Positions 61,251 through 64,000 of a stretch of 64,000 nt of DNA are shown one piece after another (position 1 is the first letter of the stretch; the number at the start of each line of letters is the position of its first letter). The DNA comes from Girardinichthys multiradiatus. Its lineage: Eukaryota > Chordata > Actinopteri > Cyprinodontiformes > Goodeidae. Made by a program: the position numbers and the translations under genes. The DNA lies in contig NC_061808.1 in assembly GCF_021462225.1 (NCBI RefSeq), positions 22,357,119 through 22,421,118 of the forward strand. Direction: 5' to 3'. The notes below the pieces were generated by a model, which was not told where the DNA came from, searched no databases, and worked only from the letters and a program-made list of their open reading frames with translations.

Positions 61251-64000
61251 AGCTGTTCTCTTTCACCTCCAACATTTCATCACACTTTTATTTATCTTTT
61301 TCATTATTAAATATCAGCTTCTTGCCCATCAAAATACTGTTCATTTATTGCTTTCAGATTTCTTTAGTTTTGCTTTTTTATCACATCTAAATGTTTTAGA
61401 TTGTCTAATAAAATTCAATATCAGACAAAGATAACCTTAGTAAATACAAAATATAGATTTCAAAACATTTTGTTTATTATGAGAAAAAGGCAAACCAATT
61501 TAGCAATCTTTGAAATTGCACCTTAAGTGAAATCATGAATCAATTGGAATTACTACATTTCTTTGGTCATGTTTTAGGAGCCACAATCAGGTCTAATTTC
61601 TGCCTGACCTGTACAATCTAGAAATCACCTAAATAGAACATGTCTGACAACATGAAGTAGGCCTCTAAAAACAACACATCACACCCTATCTGAAGAAATT
61701 TAAAAACAGATGAGAGACAAAGCTACTGACATCTATCAGTTTTGAAAAAAAATAAATACAAAGCGATTTTGATGTCTTTGAGACTCCAGACCACCACAGT
61801 GAGGCCCATTAACCACAAACGAAGAACATATAGAACAGTGGTGAACTTTTCCAGGAGTGGCCGGCTGACTTAAACATCTCCAAGAGTGCATGAACAACTC
61901 ACATCTAATAAAATATATTGACCTTCATGGGGTTACATAAAAAACATTTGAAAAACCTCCAGGGGTACGTGTACTAAGTGTAAGTGCTCTAGACTTATTT
62001 TCTTGGGGATTTTTTACTAGCTCCTGAGAGTAAAATATATCTAAAAAAAGAAGTTGCAAAACTTGGCCCCTGTCCATAAAGTGTAAAGCAGCTTTTTTGC
62101 TTGTTCTGTGCAATGTGTATACACGATGTTGTGGATGTTGTGTGTGTATTCACATAACCCTGAGGCCCACAGGCTTGTACTCAGCTTTTACTCTGGTAGA
62201 CAAAACATCTCCTTCTATTCATTTCTATTTTAGTCCTGACCCACGGCATCATCTGCCTTAGAGAACAAATGTATCTCTGAGAGAGAGTGGGTAAAACAAA
62301 GTGCTTGTGCATCTGGCCAACTCACTGTAACGTTTTTTATGTATTTCTGTTTAGCTCAGTCATTAGCTACATGTGGCAAATCTGTGCTACTGTAAAAGAC
62401 AAATGAAAATAGAAACCATGTCACTGAGACTGGGAGCTGAAAACTAGCAATTATCATAATATTAATTTTAAGAAAACTAGGGGCATGCAGACGGAGGAGA
62501 AGGGAAAGCAAGCAATTATTTGCAGTGAAGAGCTCAGCTGTGAGGCGACACAAACATGATCAGAATATGAACAAGCTCCCGTAACCCAGAGAGAGAGAGA
62601 GAGATGAATGAATCTATTTAAAATAATGATGCCATCTCAGTGACATAAACCCAGGAAAGCACAAATCACAAAGAACCTTTCTGCAGCTGAGGAAGAATCA
62701 TTACAAGGAATATCTGGACCAAGATCAGCTCATCCTAGACAATAGCCTCAGTCTGAAGTCCTGGTCCTTTATTGTCTCTGCTTCCTTTAAAACACCTGAT
62801 CTAAACAAACAGGACACCTCGGGAGCTCTTCATCGAGGGCAGGTAAAGCCTTTCGTGTTGGAGAAGAGAAACATGTAATCTCCTCCCTTCAACACAATTT
62901 GCCAGTCTTTTTCTATGAGTTAAGATGTTTCCCATACCTCAGAACTAATATTTTTCTAATATATTTTTTTTACTTTTTTATCGGTGTTGTTGACAAATGA
63001 TTAAACATAATTTAGCAAATATACTAAAATAATAAACATGTCAAAGTGACAAGTGAAAACACACCTAAAGGCAATTTTGTTGAAAGAAGATTTAGCCAGA
63101 GGCATAATTTTGTTTTTGTTTTTTAACGGGGGATTCAGTGGAGCTGTTTTCAGTTGTCAGTATCTAAATCTGATATGTCACATTTTCTTATCTTGCCATG
63201 TGTGTTGGCATCTCTAGAAACACATTGTTTTTCACATATATACTAAATCGTGCATTTTGCTTTCATTTCGCCCCGGTTTTGTATAGTGCATGTGTGTTGG
63301 GATGAAGGGTGTATACATGCAGACAGGGGTAAAAACATACCAAAAACATCTCTAGAAAGGGAATGCTTGAGGTTTTTACCATAAATCTATCTATTATTAT
63401 ATGCTGTTGACTAGCAAGGACGATAGAAGATGCAATGACCTCAGTTTAAAGAAACAGAGGTTCTTAGCTAAAAATGAAGTTAAAGGCTAGTCAGCTAGTT
63501 TACAGCAACTTATGTGAACAATCTTTAATAAACTAACTGAGAATATCTACGGTAAATTACAGCATTTGTTCTATGTATAACAGATATCGCAAAAGGCCTC
63601 AGAAAATTAAAGAATACTTCACAAAGGACCTGGGATGACACAAACATGTTTTTGTGACCCCATGTGTTAAGTAAATGACTATTTTTGAATCATTATCTTA
63701 ACTCCCCAATTTAAGATATCGCATTGATTTTTAAACTTATGTCTCTGAGACCTTTCTTCCGCAGGTAAGATACTGACTACTTAAACTCTACGCAACTTGA
63801 CTTAAAATATCCCAAGTGTCCCACAGAAAAAAACTGCCAGTTTTTATAACTTTTATCTAACTTTGGCTTACATGAATATTTTTGTCCTAAGTTTTTTACC
63901 TAATTTTGTCCTAATTTTTACCTAATCAAAAACACCTTTTAAATTATGTCTAAAGATATTCTCAGTGAGTAGTTTTAGACAAAAGCTACTGCTGTTTAGA
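61251..64000. other. Intergenic stretch, nothing recognised
   Basis: AT-rich, with a GA microsatellite at about 62588-62605. Short ORFs only; no exon of a gene neighbouring AKAP7 is recognisable. The stretches 56491-57164, 57396-58789 and 59066-60064 are likewise empty to my reading. Confidence 0.45.

Overview
The window is vertebrate nuclear DNA, most likely from a teleost fish (species not determinable by eye). It is AT-rich and intron-dominated, with GT-AG splice sites. It is full of repeat types typical of teleosts: several Tc1/mariner families, L2-like LINE pieces whose 3' tails end in a GCGCTATATAAAT-type motif, and tRNA-headed SINEs. There is no bacterial-style operon, CRISPR array or phage. 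I found no previously undescribed protein system. The interest lies in one gene with two start points and in layered transposon insertions.

The only host gene I can support is the 3' part of AKAP7 (A-kinase anchoring protein 7, AKAP15/18) on the + strand. Four internal exons of the long isoform (5362-5522, 7704-7816, 8447-8493, 10690-10790) encode the C-terminal part of the 2H-phosphoesterase-like domain. A 42.8-kb intron separates them from the terminal exon (53555-53769), which carries the amphipathic helix that docks PKA regulatory subunits. Inside that intron, 28214-28262 is an alternative first coding exon, giving a short membrane-targeted isoform that begins MGQLCCFPFS. It joins the shared last exon in the same phase. 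The 3' UTR runs to a poly(A) signal at 56018-56023. The exons for the N-terminus and first HxT motif of the long isoform must lie left of the window.

Region by region. 1-3.1 kb: an LINE reverse-transcriptase fossil (- strand) split by a well-preserved Tc1 element, then an L2-type tail. 5.3-10.8 kb: AKAP7 exons with SINEs in the introns. 10.8-53.5 kb: the giant intron, with the alternative promoter and first exon at about 27.5-28.3 kb, a piggyBac-like MITE at 31.3-32.3 kb, a cluster of dead Tc1-like pieces at 37.5-39.6 kb, a second LINE RT fossil at 41.9-42.8 kb, a tRNA-SINE at 43.4 kb, and further Tc1 fossils at 46-49 kb. 53.6-56.0 kb: last exon and 3' UTR. 56-64 kb: intergenic sequence with a Tc1-like fragment, a diverged duplicated non-coding segment, and a near-complete Tc1-like element broken by stops (60067-61248). 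No exon of a neighbouring gene is recognisable at the right end.
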